Assembly: GCA_028023455.1 (NCBI GenBank)
Contig: JAQFVV010000151.1
Location: 1,476,097-1,540,096 of the forward strand
DNA length: 64,000 nucleotides
Reading direction: 5' to 3'
Source: Epiperipatus broadwayi
Taxonomy: Eukaryota > Onychophora > Udeonychophora > Euonychophora > Peripatidae
A model generated the notes under the pieces. That model saw nothing but the letters and a program-made list of their open reading frames with translations, was not told the DNA's origin and did no database searches. Positions 11,721 to 24,090 of the stretch are shown here, piece after piece. The stretch's first letter is position 1. Every line of letters begins with the position of its first letter. The position numbers and the translations under genes are program-made.

Positions 11721-13317
11721 CTATCCATTTAAATTTTTAATTAGGTTTCTATATTTAATGACAAATTTCTTGCTACTATTTTTCTTAACATTGAACGATA
11801 GTGACCTCTGGTGTCAGTTTACTAAGTTAATGCCTACATATCGATTATGATTGAACAATTATGTAAACATCGTGTATTTTTTAAAAAAAGGCTCTAAAGC
11901 ACGAGTTTTGGATTTCAATTTCTTAAATATTGCAAGATACTCGGAACTGGAAGATCCTCGGAACGATTTCAATTCTGGCATTTTCGATGCCCAAACTTTT
12001 TATGAGTGCTCAAGCAATAAAACCATTCAATTATTGAATAAGATAATAATCAAGAAAGTTCCAGATTAAAGTAAGATCAAACAAGATAGAAGTATATTTT
12101 TAAAAAACCTATAATATAAATACTGTACAACAATTAAGGGCATTGAGATTGTCTCTGAAATCATTGCCAAAAATATAAGACCACAAGAAATGATAGCACT
12201 ACATCAGGTGCAAAAAAATTGAAAATGTCATGTTTGAAGGTTACTCACTGGACTATTTCCATTATTTAGTTGAAATGTTCTAAAAAAGATTCAAATTTTA
12301 TTTTATACTTTATATTCACCTGTCAGGGATAGATAATATAGATTTGTACAGAATATAATGTTTCACATGATATTCTCTTTCCTTTGAGCCAAATCTGAGT
12401 GGAAATGGTGATCTGTAGTGGAATGTTTTGAATTTAAAGTAATGTTCTAACTGAGGCTACTCTTCCAGAAGCAACAGTCAATAGAAATTTTCAAACTGAG
12501 AGTCGTCCTGATTTCTTCATTCTTCCTAACATCATAATTCTTAATGTTGGCAATAATCTCGTTACTACTGTCCTTAAGAAAGAAAAATAAAAATTGAAAA
12601 GTCATGAAGACCCCCCCTCAAAGATAACTTTCTGCTGACTATTGCTTTTGTAGAGTAGAATCATTGACTAGAGAGTCACCTTAAATTCAGAACTCATGAA
12701 TCTAAAAGATCGATCCAATTCCTATATTCAACTATCACTAGTCAAAGGAAGAAAAAATAAAACGATTTAAAACTGTGCCGTTCTAATAGTGAAACATATC
12801 TGAAAAAGATGTAAATAAAACTTAAAATTTTTTCCCCTAAAATTATATAATTCAACAAAATCAGAGATGGTCAATGTTTATAATCTATGAACCAATATTT
12901 TCATCAATACGTTCATAAGTGTTGTCCAAAGTATGAGTTACTAAATTTTTATATAAAATACAGTCGTGCTATTAACATTTTTTTCATAATATAATAATGT
13001 AAGATAGAAAAAAAATTAACATTAAATATATCTCATTTCAACGAGAGTTCTGAGCCTATTTTGTTTTCATTGTCCTTTCAATGTTTAGAGTTAAGCAGAA
13101 TATTTTCCAAATATGAATCTGTAAAACATCTTGTTTTTTTTTTATCAAATTCATTGATGAAAATAATTTTCTTAAAAAACAAAACTGTAAGACTTGCAAA
13201 AAATGAACAATTATAAAGTGAAAATTAAAAACAATCACAAATTTGCTCTGAATTAGTATAATATTGAAATACAGGCATTCTTCATATACCTGGAGCTTAA
13301 TTGTAAATGTAGGGGAT
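11721..13317. other. intronic spacer, nothing secure
   Basis: No gene. A weak tRNA-like stretch lies around 12650-12715 (AAAAGATCGATCCAA resembling a B-box), too degenerate to call. Confidence 0.35.
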
Positions 13318-13560
13318 TTGAACACAGACTTTCAAGCACCCTTCAACTATTCACACTATCTCATACCACTGATACCCATGACCATACACATGTAGAAAAG
13401 ATAAATAATCACCAATATATGTCCTTCATGCTGAACCAGCATTCATCAGTTGGTCTAGATTATCATATACATATATAATCAGGGCTCAGTTCATATTAAG
13501 ATAGCAAATCTTCATACTTTAATGAACAGGCTTCAATCTACTCCAATCTTTCAGTCATCT
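13318..13560 (-). mobile_element. hammerhead-SINE copy, minus orientation
   Basis: Read on the minus strand: a body segment (13560-13480) shared with 50.79-50.85 kb, then a hammerhead-like motif at about 13454-13411, then a tRNA-like 3' part with B-box TGTTCAAATCCCC near 13318-13328. The motif has ACCAA, CTGATGA, helix II AUGCU/AGCAU (5 bp, loop GGTTC), GAA and the 3' helix I strand UUGGU. Position 15.1 is G instead of A and helix III is spoiled, so this copy is probably inactive. Confidence 0.75.
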
Positions 13561-13660
13561 ATCATGGACCAATTGATGAGTCCTGATTCAGCATGAAATA
13601 TGTATATTGTTGGTTATTTATCTTTTATATATAAGGGTACTTGAAAGTATGTTCAAATCC
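13561..13660 (+). mobile_element. hammerhead-SINE copy, plus orientation, degenerate
   Basis: ACCAA at 13568 is followed by TTGATGA (core C changed to T), GTCCTGATTCAGCAT and GAAATATGTATATT, then a shortened spacer and a tRNA-like end with TGTTCAAATCCCC near 13644-13658. It abuts the minus-strand copy, making an inverted pair. Core and helix II changes argue against activity. Confidence 0.7.
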
Positions 13661-15109
13661 CCTATATCTGGATTAGTATTTAAAATTAGGTAAGAGTGAA
13701 ATATCACTTTTACTTACAAAATGAATTTGGACCTTTCTCCTTTTTTACATTTTAATAATAACTTCCTGAATTTGAATTTTTGTAGTATTTTTTTTTCTCG
13801 GAGCATTAATAAAAATTGTTTTGTTGATTCCAGTATTAATTTAAAAGATCTAGCTTTACTTTTTATTTTCATAGTCAAGGATTCACCGACCTAAATTAAT
13901 CCCACAATGTGCCAAGTTTGATGCATATGCCATAAGTTGGCCATCTCTGAACTAGATAATGGAAATAATAAAAGTTGGTTTTAGGATAGGAACATCATTG
14001 ATATTGGATAATTGGGCAGGAAATGCCATTTTCATTGTTTATGAGAAATTCTCTAGAAGTTAGTCATTGGTAAAACAAATTGGTTTCACATGAGCAAAGA
14101 AATTAGAGCAGTTATATATTTTCACCTTATTTATTTTGTTTGTACAATGTGTAATCAAAGACGCTATACTGGCAAAAACCAAAAGCGGATTCAGAATTGA
14201 AAAAAAAAATGGATAACAATCATAGATAATCGAGTGACAATATGTTTTTGATGGTAATAAAGATCTGAAGAGGCACTTTTTAGAAAAGATAAAGACCTGA
14301 GTGAAAATAAGGGAGAGATCTCAGTTAAATACATTTATATATAAACATAATTGGATGTCAGCTGATTCTAAAGTTGATCTTAGACCATTCAACAATAAAG
14401 GAATGTCAAAAGATTCATTGCAGATTGACTTTGGACAGAATTCTAATGAAATGTTTGGAAAAGATCTTGGAAAGTAGAGACATCTCTTTGAAAAATCAAA
14501 ATTCAATGTCTATGAACTTGAATATTGGATATTTAAAAAAATGGGATAGAAATAGCACTAGTGCTTTTAAACTATGATTAAAAAAACAATGAAATGGTTT
14601 TATTGCTTGGCAAGTCATAAGAAGTTAGAATACTAGAAGTTACAAAAGTGAGCATGATCCCTGGCCTTAATCTTCAGCAATGTACCAAACCACATTACAA
14701 TTTTAAACTCTAATGCTGAAGAAAATTAAAATAACACGGTTATCAAAAAACTAAAAATTGAACGATGGAGATTCAATGTAAATTATTCATTCAAAATGTA
14801 AATGACCTAGTAGAAATTATATTGTTATAATCATACCACAAGTTAACAATAATTAGAAAACTATACAATATTCAGTTAGATTACAAATAAAAAAAGAACA
14901 GGATGCTCAATAATGGGATGAGGAAATCATCACAATAACAAATGTGGTATTGAAGGGTCTGAAAAAAAAAAACCAAAGAAAAGTCATTCTGGGAAAATGC
15001 TAAAAGATGCTACTGATTGTAATCAAAAATATCAAGAGAATTAAAAAAAATGAAACTGTAAAGAAAGAACTTGGCGATGAAATGGTAAAACTAATTAAAT
15101 TCTGTATAG
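13661..15109. other. intronic spacer; possible LINE 5' remnants
   Basis: No motif is clear. The plus-strand open frame at 14374-14577 is not recognised. Part of the stretch just before 15110 may be the eroded 5' part of the LINE that follows. Confidence 0.3.
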
Positions 15110-16690
15110 ACATTATTTGTAAAGTGGCAATGCTATCTACTACAACAAAAAATACTTCCAAGGTTTTTATTGAATAGATGGTTTCCAGTCATAAATGAAT
15201 GCTTGCAGGGTTTTTGTGTAGCTTTAGAGAATACAGGTATATGACTCTAGTTGTCTGCAAATTCAAAAGGAAAATTTATACGATTTTATCAATTTGATAA
15301 TAATTATAACTGAACAGCTTTATTACTCAGAAGTTCAAAAGAACTTTGAGGGCCAGAGTGATTGAATTGAGGACAATCAATGAACCTTAAGTAATAGAGT
15401 TTGCCACTGCAGCAAACCAGACAGGGCAATCAATGTGGTCAAGACATTAGAATTAGTAAGATTTGTGGTAATGTTTGAGATTAATTGCACCCAAGTTTAT
15501 ATTATATATGTGACGAAATAAAAGGGAGCATCACTATAATTGGTGAAAAAAATTGGCACTTGAAATAAAAATTGGTAATAATTCAGGAATTAATAATGGC
15601 TCCAACTTTATTTTCCATTTTTATGACAGTGTTGTCTGAAATAGGCTTTGAGGTGTAATATAGCTTTGATGTTGGAATTTTATTTATTTATTTTTGGCTA
15701 TGGTGCACTGAAGATTATAATACGTTTGCAATTTGGAAAGATGGTATGCAAAATATATTAAACATTAAATGCAATCTATAAAAATTTGGTTTTATGAATT
15801 AATGTTCAAAAAAATCGAAATGATTTATCAGTTAGCCAAGGAAGAAAGATGTTCATCTTTAACGACTTTCAGCCAGATGGTTATTAGTTTGAAGATGTGA
15901 AGCAATTTAACTATCCTGTAGGTTTTAAGTAAGAGGGTGGTCTTGGATGTTGAGGTACACCAAATTCCCATGAGCTGATGCAGTTTTTAACAATTTAAAA
16001 AGGTAGGTTATTTTATCAATGTAATTACTGCAACTATAATATTTGTATACAGGACTACATTCTTTTTATTCAATCTATTATATGGAAGCAAGACATGGAC
16101 ATCTTTATCTAACAAAGGCATTAGAAAAGTGTTATTTAAGGATACTCTGCAAGATTCTAAAAATTCAATGTCAACATCATAAGATCAATCTGAGTGTTCT
16201 TGAGCTTCTTGGATGAGAGTCGACAGAATCTTTTGATTAGGAGTGAACAAATAGTAACAGACTTCCTAAAAAAGACATTTATTATGAACTCAAGCATGGT
16301 TTATGTGTGAGATGCAACATCTATTTATATTATAAAGATTATCTGTGCAATAAAGAAATACGATATTGATTGCTTTTCAGTGGGAGGATACGACTTTGGA
16401 TGAAATTCAATGGAGAAATACAAAAAGGCAAGGTGCTGAAATCTTTCTTCAAAACGAGAAGTTTACCATAGAATTAAAAGACAACATCGCAAGATGCCAT
16501 ATAAACAGATTAAAAGATGAAATTTGTGATCCATGTGGACATGTTTATCTTTGGTACGTTGGATTGTTGTTTTTTAATCATCAAAACTATCTTTTTTTTA
16601 ATTTTAATCATCTATTTTTATTTTATTCTGGGATTAGAATGATCGTATTGATTTACCTAACCACAAATGATGATGATGATAAATGATTAT
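15110..16690 (+). mobile_element. LINE-B, degenerate non-LTR retrotransposon (RT to C-terminus)
   Basis: Plus-strand frames interrupted by stops and frameshifts follow the order of a non-LTR reverse transcriptase. ILLNRWFPVINE (about 15150) marks the N-terminal RT block, MAPTLFSIFMTVLSEI (about 15597) is the motif-B region, and LLYGSKTWT (about 16078) starts the C-terminal domain. LPKKTFYYELKHGL lies near 16264. The end is WEDTTLDEIQWRNTKRQGAE (from 16381) and ICDPCGHV, a family zinc-knuckle region. A short GATGAT tail closes the element near 16668-16683. It is a fossil in the lowfat intron, in opposite orientation to the gene. Confidence 0.8.
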
Positions 16691-18154
16691 GAGGCGGGTG
16701 CAAAAACAATTCATACACTAAGGAGATGAAAGGCGTATATCACATCAATATGGAGGAGAAAGAGATAAAAAAAAGTAAGTCTACTTGTGAGGTAATTCAG
16801 TGCAGTGCCACAATGGCAGGACCAAGCCAAACTCTGTCACCTTTACTACAGCCATTCGATATTTAACGGCAATACGAAATGACTCTTATGTAACTGATTC
16901 ATAAATAAAATGTAAACAGCTAATAAACTTGGTGAAGAAAGGCAGAACTAATAATGTTAATTCATAACATTACGGGAAAACATCTTTTAAAAAAATAAAC
17001 AAATTTGTTGAGAAACAATTTCTGAAATGTAATCAAGTAAAACTAAGTGAAAAATATATATAGAAAGACAAAACACACTAGGCGATCCAAAAAAAATAAA
17101 CAATTTTAAAACAGACGAAAATCAAAACAAAACTTAGATAAACAACTTTCTTTTCAAAGTTAAAAACATATATTTTAATCTATTCTAAGCATATTTTTTG
17201 TGAACATAGAGAATATGTTTTGTTTCCGTAAAGTGTTTTAATATTGGGATTTTAAAATATTAATGACTTAAAATTATTAATTACAATTGCTGTAACATTT
17301 GTGATTACGCGATTTGCAGATGTCAGCCTTTTCATAACGTTATGTTTGTTATCTGCCAAATGCAGAGAGAGAGAGAGAGAGTTTTAATTAGACAACACAT
17401 ATTACGACCAAATGATAACACTTTATCATTATTGGTGGCAGTTTAATATTGCTTGCTACCATAAGATATAGTTTGCTCATTTTGGTAATAAAATATTTAT
17501 CATGTGCCTCTTTTTAAACGCTAAAGTTCCAAATAAATCTTAAAATATATATTATTAGTATATAGTATATACAAGCGCTTTAAAACGTTGAAGAAGCTGT
17601 TAATAGCAAACAATCAAAATGAGTTAATCCAGGCTAAGCATTTTCGAAGTGTTATCCCTCACAATCGTAGCCAAAATAGTAATAATTGTTGTGTTATTAT
17701 TAAATGGTAATATATGCAAATGTATACAGTTTGTCCATTTTCTGGAGATAGCGAAGTATGTGTCGCGTCTATTAATTGCGTTATTGTCGTTGATGATAAA
17801 ATACGCTTCTTTTATTTTCCTTTTGCAGTCGTTAGGTTCAGTGCACACAATTTTGGGGTTGGAGGGTTCGAACATATGACCGGTCTGCTTCTCATGTTCA
17901 AGGAATTATAATTTAATCTAAAGATGCCAATCTTTCTCCCCTTACAATTACATTATCCCTTTCTCCTAGAAAATGATTTCTACTAATCATTTATTACGCT
18001 AAAAATGATCATTTCTAGCCCAGATATATACTGTGATTAAAGATTAATACATATATTATTATAAAACATAACAACATGGAATAATTAATTCCACTTTATT
18101 TCACGTTTATGACATTACATTGTCATGCATCAAACTTAATCAAAAAATATTTAA
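16691..18154. other. intronic spacer with (GA)n microsatellite
   Basis: A (GA)n run lies at about 17364-17381. Overlapping open frames on both strands at 17624-17911 have no recognisable domain; a B-box-like TGTTCGAACCC lies on the minus strand near 17871. Nothing else is assigned. Confidence 0.4.
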
Positions 18155-18790
18155 TTAACCATTATCAGTCCACTGCAGAATGAAGTCTTTCCGAATTTAA
18201 TTCTGTTCCTTCTATTCAGTTTCTCCACAACTCTTCAGTGAATTTCCTTATTCACCTGTCTTGCAGACATTTTACAATCTTTTATGGACTGGTGTAAGAC
18301 TTTTGATAGTCCATCTATGGGCATTTCTTCTAGTAATATGTCTAGAACAACTTCCTTTCAGTCCTTTAATTCTTTTAAAGATATCAATAATACCTGTTTG
18401 TCTCTCACCAATATATTTTACTTTCAATACCTTCTCATTACTCCCAACAAATATCTTTCCATAGTTTAGTTTGTGATACGAAATTTTTATATTGCTTCTC
18501 TATTAAGCATCTAAAATTGATATACTGTATAAGAATTGGTAAAACATGTTCATCTAAAACCTTCATTTTCAAATGAAAAGACATGTTTCATTTTAATATT
18601 ATTTCTTTCAAGAGCATTTCATTCAGGTTTAATTTTACTATTAATTTCATTAATTAAATTTCCATCTATATTGCTAATCTGACCATACTTGTAGTTGTTA
18701 ATTTCTTTTTAATTCATTACTATCAATATTTATTTTTTATTTTTTGAAAAGCCATTGAACATTACTAGAGACAAAGACTGTTGATTATAA
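18155..18790 (-). mobile_element. RTE-type LINE, 5'-truncated
   Basis: The minus strand corresponds, 3' to 5', to the C-terminal region shared with the 34.4, 39.3 and 56.9 kb copies. The complement of cactgcagaatgaagtc is the 3' tail block, and that of atttcttctagtaatatgtc is the conserved WAGH-type block. At 18720-18770 the sequence matches the region just after the RT palm. Many stops; inactive. Confidence 0.7.
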
Positions 18791-19690
18791 CAGATTAAGA
18801 ATTTTACTTTTTTAGAAGTTAAAATAAACCCCATTCAACAGGCAAAGATGACCAACCAGCTTTGGAAAAAGATTGATGAATAACAGCTTCCTAATAATCA
18901 CAATCTTCAGCAAATAGAGGAGTCTATTGCTCTGATTAAGAAAATTACTTTGTCAAGACTAATCTAACAAATTAGTGTAATAAATGTAACAAATGTAAAC
19001 AAAAAAGATTCATACTGTGGATTGTACATATATATTTCCCTTAATAATAAAAAAATCATTTTTACAACCTTTTAAAGAAACTCCTATTCAATATTTTAGA
19101 TATAGTAAGGTGGTCTTGATATAATAATCAATCTCAATACGATTGAAACAAACAACTAATTATATTTACAATCATTTAATTATCAGTCTGGCTTTCATCT
19201 CCTATGGAGACGGTTTCAAGACAAAGTTTTATATATCACATGACCTATTAATTACATTTATTCCACCTATATTGTTCTATCTTCAACAAAGTAATTAACA
19301 TTATACATATAAATCTATAAATAAAATAAAAATTAAAAAAATACATAAAAAATTTAAAACTATATAATACATATTTTATATACCAATACAAACAAATATT
19401 CTATCCTTCTCCTTTTTATAATCTCTCATACACAATGCTAATCATAAATTTTAAATCTTACATTTATCTGATAATGCCCATTTTCCACATAATTTTGCTG
19501 GATCTTGCATATCTATCCAAATTTTTCTGAATGTATAAAGTTTCATAACATATTATTTTTTGATAATCTTTAACATATTTTATAACCAATATTCTTCTCC
19601 CATTCCATTTTATGACCAGTATCTAAATAATGTATATATGGTCCTGACCTAATATCTTTCATATTAATTGCTCTGTCATATTCCTTCTCT

Positions 19691-19915
19691 CTACCACTTA
19701 TTATTTTTCCTGTCTATCCTATATATCTTATTACAATTTTCACATTCAATTTTATAAATCATCCCTACCTTACTATTAATACCATTTATTTTATTTGTAC
19801 TATATAACCATCTACCCAAAGACTTACTATTTTCCCATGCTATTCTTACATAATCTAATAATTTCTCTCTTACTAACTTTTTATATATTCCCTTGAATAT
19901 GGAATGGATATCCAC
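19691..19915 (-). pseudogene. PLE-1 GIY-YIG endonuclease remnant
   Basis: The end of the linker and the start of the nuclease domain are readable: VGMIYKIECENCNKIY matches the PLE signature VYKIEC..C..YIGQT, but YIGQT has decayed to YRIDR and the frame breaks. Downstream frames (19680-19500) retain GPYIHYL and TGHK-like pieces. In intact PLEs this domain nicks the target DNA. Confidence 0.7.
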
Positions 19916-20238
19916 TTACAGTCTTTATATTTATTCTTATCTTACTTATTTCTACTATTTATATTTCTAAAAATATCTTAATCACCTTTCTTTTATATCC
20001 TATTTTAACATAATCATTCCCTACTTCCAATTTTTGCTCATATGCCTCTTTCTTATCTAATGTTAATTATCATTTTTTAAGTTAAATCTCTTTAAAACCC
20101 CTACTTTTTGACACCATGGCTAATATGACTTTGGATCAATTAAACTTAATTTTTCTAATGCAGAACCACCATTTCATTCATTATTCCTCTTTTCACAAAA
20201 ATATATAAATATTTTAATCCTTTTTATCTCTTTCTCCA

Positions 20239-20589
20239 CTATTTATATTTATTAATATTCAATTCATTAAAAACATCGTCAATATTTCTACTATTTCCAA
20301 TAACAATATCCACATACCTATAATATTCTATAATTTCTTTATTCTTTATAAACTCATCCACTATACTTTCCTCTATACTACTTACAACTACTGATGATAA
20401 TTTCCCATTTATCGAACACCCCATAACCCATCCCTTTTCTATACACCAAAATTCTTCCTTATATTTAAAATATAAAGCCTCATCTGCCATTAATAATGTT
20501 TCATAAGTAATATATATCCAATCCTCTGACAGAACATCTTTTCTAGGTACACTTTGGTATATTTTCTGAATATCAAATGATGCAATCAT
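20239..20589 (-). pseudogene. PLE-1 reverse transcriptase, palm
   Basis: ASFDIQKIYQSVPRKD is the catalytic motif A region (FD plus YxSVP) and GWVMGCSINGKLSSVV corresponds to the G..MG.P.S motif. The third motif reads RYVDIVIG where PLE enzymes have YVDD, so one catalytic aspartate is lost. The frame has a TAA within 30 residues after that motif. It encodes a dead enzyme. Confidence 0.75.
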
Positions 20590-20612
20590 TCCATTTCTAT
20601 TTAATTTAATAT

Positions 20613-20960
20613 TTAACCTATTTCTTCAGAATTTTTTAAATAATATTTTCCAAATCCAATTACTTCTACAATCTTTTTATATCCCAAATTACATATATCT
20701 TTAAGCATATAATCATTAAAATCTAAAATTACCTTTATTAGCATATTCTCTTTATGTGTCTTAAGGTTTTCTACTATACACGGATGTTCAAAACTTGTAG
20801 GATATAACCACTTATATTTCTTCTCATTGATTAAATTCTTTATTTTCATATAATTCAACAATACTTTATAACTTGTTTTAATCTTATTTCCAGGATCTTT
20901 ACTTAATTTTTTATACCCTTGTTTAACCATATCTTTAGGTATTTTCCTTTCATAGTCCAA
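20613..20960 (-). pseudogene. PLE-1 reverse transcriptase, fingers
   Basis: KTHKENMLIKVILDFNDYML corresponds to the K.HK....R.I.......L fingers block of Penelope-like RTs, followed by YKKIVEVIG. It is separated from the palm part by a frame break near 20600. The same block is found in PLE-2 (59.4 kb). Confidence 0.7.
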
Positions 20961-21424
20961 CTCATTTAAAATTATAAATCTTGAATCTTCCTCACTTGTT
21001 TCTATTAAATTTTATTTACCTTCTCAACAGTTTTATTTATTATAGATTTTTCTTTCCATTCCTTCTTATTACATTTAATTCTTTTATTTACATCATTAAT
21101 TTTTGACTGTAATTCAATTTTCAAATCATTCTTTACAATTGCTGCTTCCACTTGCCTTTTGAGCATCATTATTATGTATAATGTTAATTATATTGTTGAA
21201 GGTAAAATAATGTCCAATAGGTGGAGTAACTGTAATTAATAAGTCATGTGATATATAAAATTATATTTTGAAATGGTCTAAATAAGAGATGAAAGCCAGG
21301 TTGATAATCAAATAATTGTAAATATAATTAGTTTTTTTTTCCAATCTTATTTAGATTGATTATATCAAGTATATATCTATAACAATATTGTGGTTATATA
21401 ATTTTTATACTGACTATTTGACCA

Positions 21425-22790
21425 TTATAGATTCTGTTAATGTATTAAGCTTTGGCTATTGTCTTGTCAATCAGCATGTTAAATCAGACAATTTTTATAC
21501 ATACGAAAATTGAAAACATAATGGAATTTCAGTTTGCATTGTCTGTTTTCAATTGGTACTTAGCTTTATTACATCATAGCTGAAAAATTATTTTTAAAAA
21601 TACATAAAGAATTTCCGTTAAATTTCTAATACTTTATCTATAAAACTGAAAATATTCCACTTAAACTCTAGGTTTAGTTTGTAGATGACAAGCTTTTTTT
21701 CCCAAAAATAATTTAAAAAAATAGGATTAAAGATATAATAAATTTTAATTCTGTAAAAATTATCTATTATAATCATCTGTCAGCAGTCTTTGATCTATAG
21801 TAAGATCTTAAATCTGGGTAAAAAGTGAAATCCATCTTTTATCTACAGAAATTGCTTTGATGACAGTTTATAGATTCTATTTGTATATTAAACTTTGATT
21901 GTTATCATGTGATTTACATTTAGAATCCACCTAATTATTGGTAATTTATCCTTCGTTATCTAACAGTATTGAATAGGTATTCGTTTAAACAGTTATAAAA
22001 ATGATCATTTATTAAACTATCTTCAATGCAAGTTATCTTTACATTTTTTTTTTCCTATGTCATAGCATCGTCCGGGACGCAACCATCTGCAACAAACTAC
22101 TTGCTTGCAACACGGCTGCATTGACCTCTTGGCTAACAATGTTTGACAACATTTTTAATATAGTTTATTTAATTTGTAGGCAAATAAAAATCTCAATCAG
22201 TCCAGTTATGGGTCAATACTTTGGCAATTTAAAAGTCTTAGACCAGAGTAAAATTATAAGATTGTAGATTCTACTGATGGAAATCTAAGTGCTAACATAT
22301 AATTACTAAATCGATGAATTATAGTGGCTAAAACATTAAATATTATAATGAACACTATTGGCAGGGTCTATTAAAACTTTGGCTGTTATTCCATGAATTA
22401 CATTTAGATACCAGCTAGCTATTGGCAATACAGTTTATTTTAAAAACTTGTATACTAAGCTAAAGGAAAATTTACTTTTGTCTTAAAGTATTTCAGACAA
22501 TTATAATAATCACATGACATAGTTTCAGCTTGTATTGCCTATTTTATTTGATACTTTGATTTATTATATGGATAAATGGGAAAATGTGTATAAAAACACA
22601 GAATTTCTGTAAAAGTTCCAACATTTAAATCTACATTTACTATATATTAAATGAAATTTAATTAATTTTATTACCACCTATTTTTTAAAAGTCTTAATCT
22701 CAGCAAAAGATATTAATAGTAAGAAGAATATTGTAAGACAACATTCCATTTAAATTATAACTTTAAAAAATAGAGAAATTAAGTTTTTAA
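21425..22790. repeat. diverged tandem repeat, three copies of about 450 bp
   Basis: Shared landmarks recur at about 21440, 21870 and 22370: tattaagctttggctatt, tattaaactttgattgtt and tattaaaactttggctgtt, then catgttaaat or catgaattacattta. Copies one and three also share tttcagtttgcattgtctgt versus tttcagcttgtattgcctat. Copy two is interrupted by the SINE-G at 22.05-22.15 kb. Confidence 0.65.
22044..22150 (-). mobile_element. SINE-G copy
   Basis: The minus strand reads GTCAAACATTGTTAGCCAAG at the 5' end, a B-box remnant (GTTGCGTCCCGG), then GATGCTATGACATAGG and a poly(A) tail (poly-T at 22044-22053). It matches the 38.1 kb copy across its length. It is inserted in the middle unit of the tandem repeat. 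Confidence 0.75.
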
Positions 22791-23219
22791 AAGATCCAAA
22801 AGATTAATATTAAAATATATAATAACAGATTTTACTTTTGCCTAAGGACAACAGCATCATATTATACGAGATAAAATTAAAATTTATCAACTGTTCAATC
22901 CTTTAAAAAATAATAATAAATTTTCATTTAAAAAGGGAGAGAAAAAAATTAATTTTCAGATATCTTTAACAAATTTTAAATTGATAACATCACGTTAATA
23001 TTAATGAAGTAAACTAGTAACTTTTTACATTCACTCTCTACCTGAAGGCAAATTAAAGTAACAATGAGAACAAAGCCATAATACTTCTTCATCATCAGGG
23101 GTAGTTTGCCATTAATCCCCTTAATTTTAGCATTTCGGTATTTTAAAATTATATAGCATTTTAAATAATTATAATGTATCAAGCAAAATAATAACAAAAA
23201 TTTATTTAAATATAATTTG
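22791..23219. other. intronic spacer, nothing recognised
   Basis: AT-rich with no domain or repeat assigned. Confidence 0.35.
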
Positions 23220-24090
23220 AAATATAAACCTATTCATGAAACAAGTTTGAATGATAATTTACAATTTCCATTACCCCATCATTTAAATAACCCTGCAAAT
23301 AATGTCTATCTTTTGTTATATCATGCCAGTTTGTGTTGTCAGATAAAAGATAATCTTTTTTATCTGACTTTCAGTTAGTTATATAGTAACATATCAAGCG
23401 ATGATATTTCGAAAAGATTGAAACATTTTATTTAAAAAAATTTTAATCATACCCTCATACTCTTTAGTGCAATCTTTTTTTATATATTTCCTTTTTTATT
23501 TTGCTTACAATTTCAACTGTCCTGCAGTCTTCATCACAGCTCTCTATAACTTTCACTTCTCTCTGATGAAGACTGCAGAACAGTTGAAACTGTAAACAAA
23601 ATAAAAAAGGAAGTATATAAAAAAAAAAGATTGCATTAAAGTGTATAAGAGGAGATAATAAAAAAAATTAATATATATGAATATATGAAGAGAAATGAAA
23701 AAAAAATAAAGGAGATTATTTACAACAATTTTTGGTTTGATATAAATCAAGCCAACTTTCAGTTTCAAATATTAATTTAGTGGAAATACTAATTATTTTA
23801 ATAAGCATATAAATAATTTTAAACCTTATCAAATATGTAACATCAAGAATATAAATCTATTTTATGGAGCAAACAAGTCTGAATATACTAAATAAGATAA
23901 TTTCTTAATATATACCAAATCGAAGGTCAGGTAAAAAATGATCTTTTATCTGAAAAAGCAGACTGGCATTGACTATAACAAATGAAAGGTATTATTTACA
24001 TGTTTACTTAAATTATTCTTTGAGAATCTAGCTTGTGAAATACCTCGGTAACATATTTGGACTTGTTTGTTCCATGAATTATTCATATTC
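23220..24090. repeat. inverted repeat enclosing paired PLE-type ends
   Basis: The complement of 23220-23370 resembles 23930-24090 (atcttttatctga, agactggcat, ataacaaa, gtattatttaca). Inside, 23447-23541 and 23560-23655 are a second, tighter inverted pair. Each arm holds gaagactgcag, acagttgaaa and a run of aaaataaaaaaggaa. The right arm contains CTGATGA at 23563-23569 and GAAAC at 23586-23590, a hammerhead-like core described under findings. A small perfect hairpin (gtcagataaaa, 11 bp) sits at 23338-23368. Confidence 0.6.

Larger units (their letters stand above)
19114..21370 (-). mobile_element. PLE-1, Penelope-like element bounded by inverted repeats
   Basis: Minus-strand order is N-terminal region (about 21170-20960), reverse transcriptase (20960-20239), then GIY-YIG endonuclease (about 19915-19500), the order typical of Penelope-like elements. 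Both ends carry inverted copies of a block of about 160 bp (19114-19283 and 21200-21370), containing tatatatcacatgac and ggctttcatctc. Frame breaks and a lost catalytic residue show it is inactive. Confidence 0.8.

Noticed and set aside
16381-16553. A perfect-looking internal exon (acceptor gattgcttttcag, open frame, donor TTTG-gtacgt) suggesting a nested gene in the lowfat intron.
   Set aside because: Upstream frames give LLYGSKTWT and LPKKTFYYELKHGL, and the segment itself has the WED....W...KRQGAE and C..CGH pattern of the same LINE's C-terminus, followed by a GATGAT tail. It is part of LINE-B.
17624-17911. Overlapping open frames on both strands as a coding exon.
   Set aside because: No domain, no consistent strand, no splice context; likely by chance or from a SINE-like relic.
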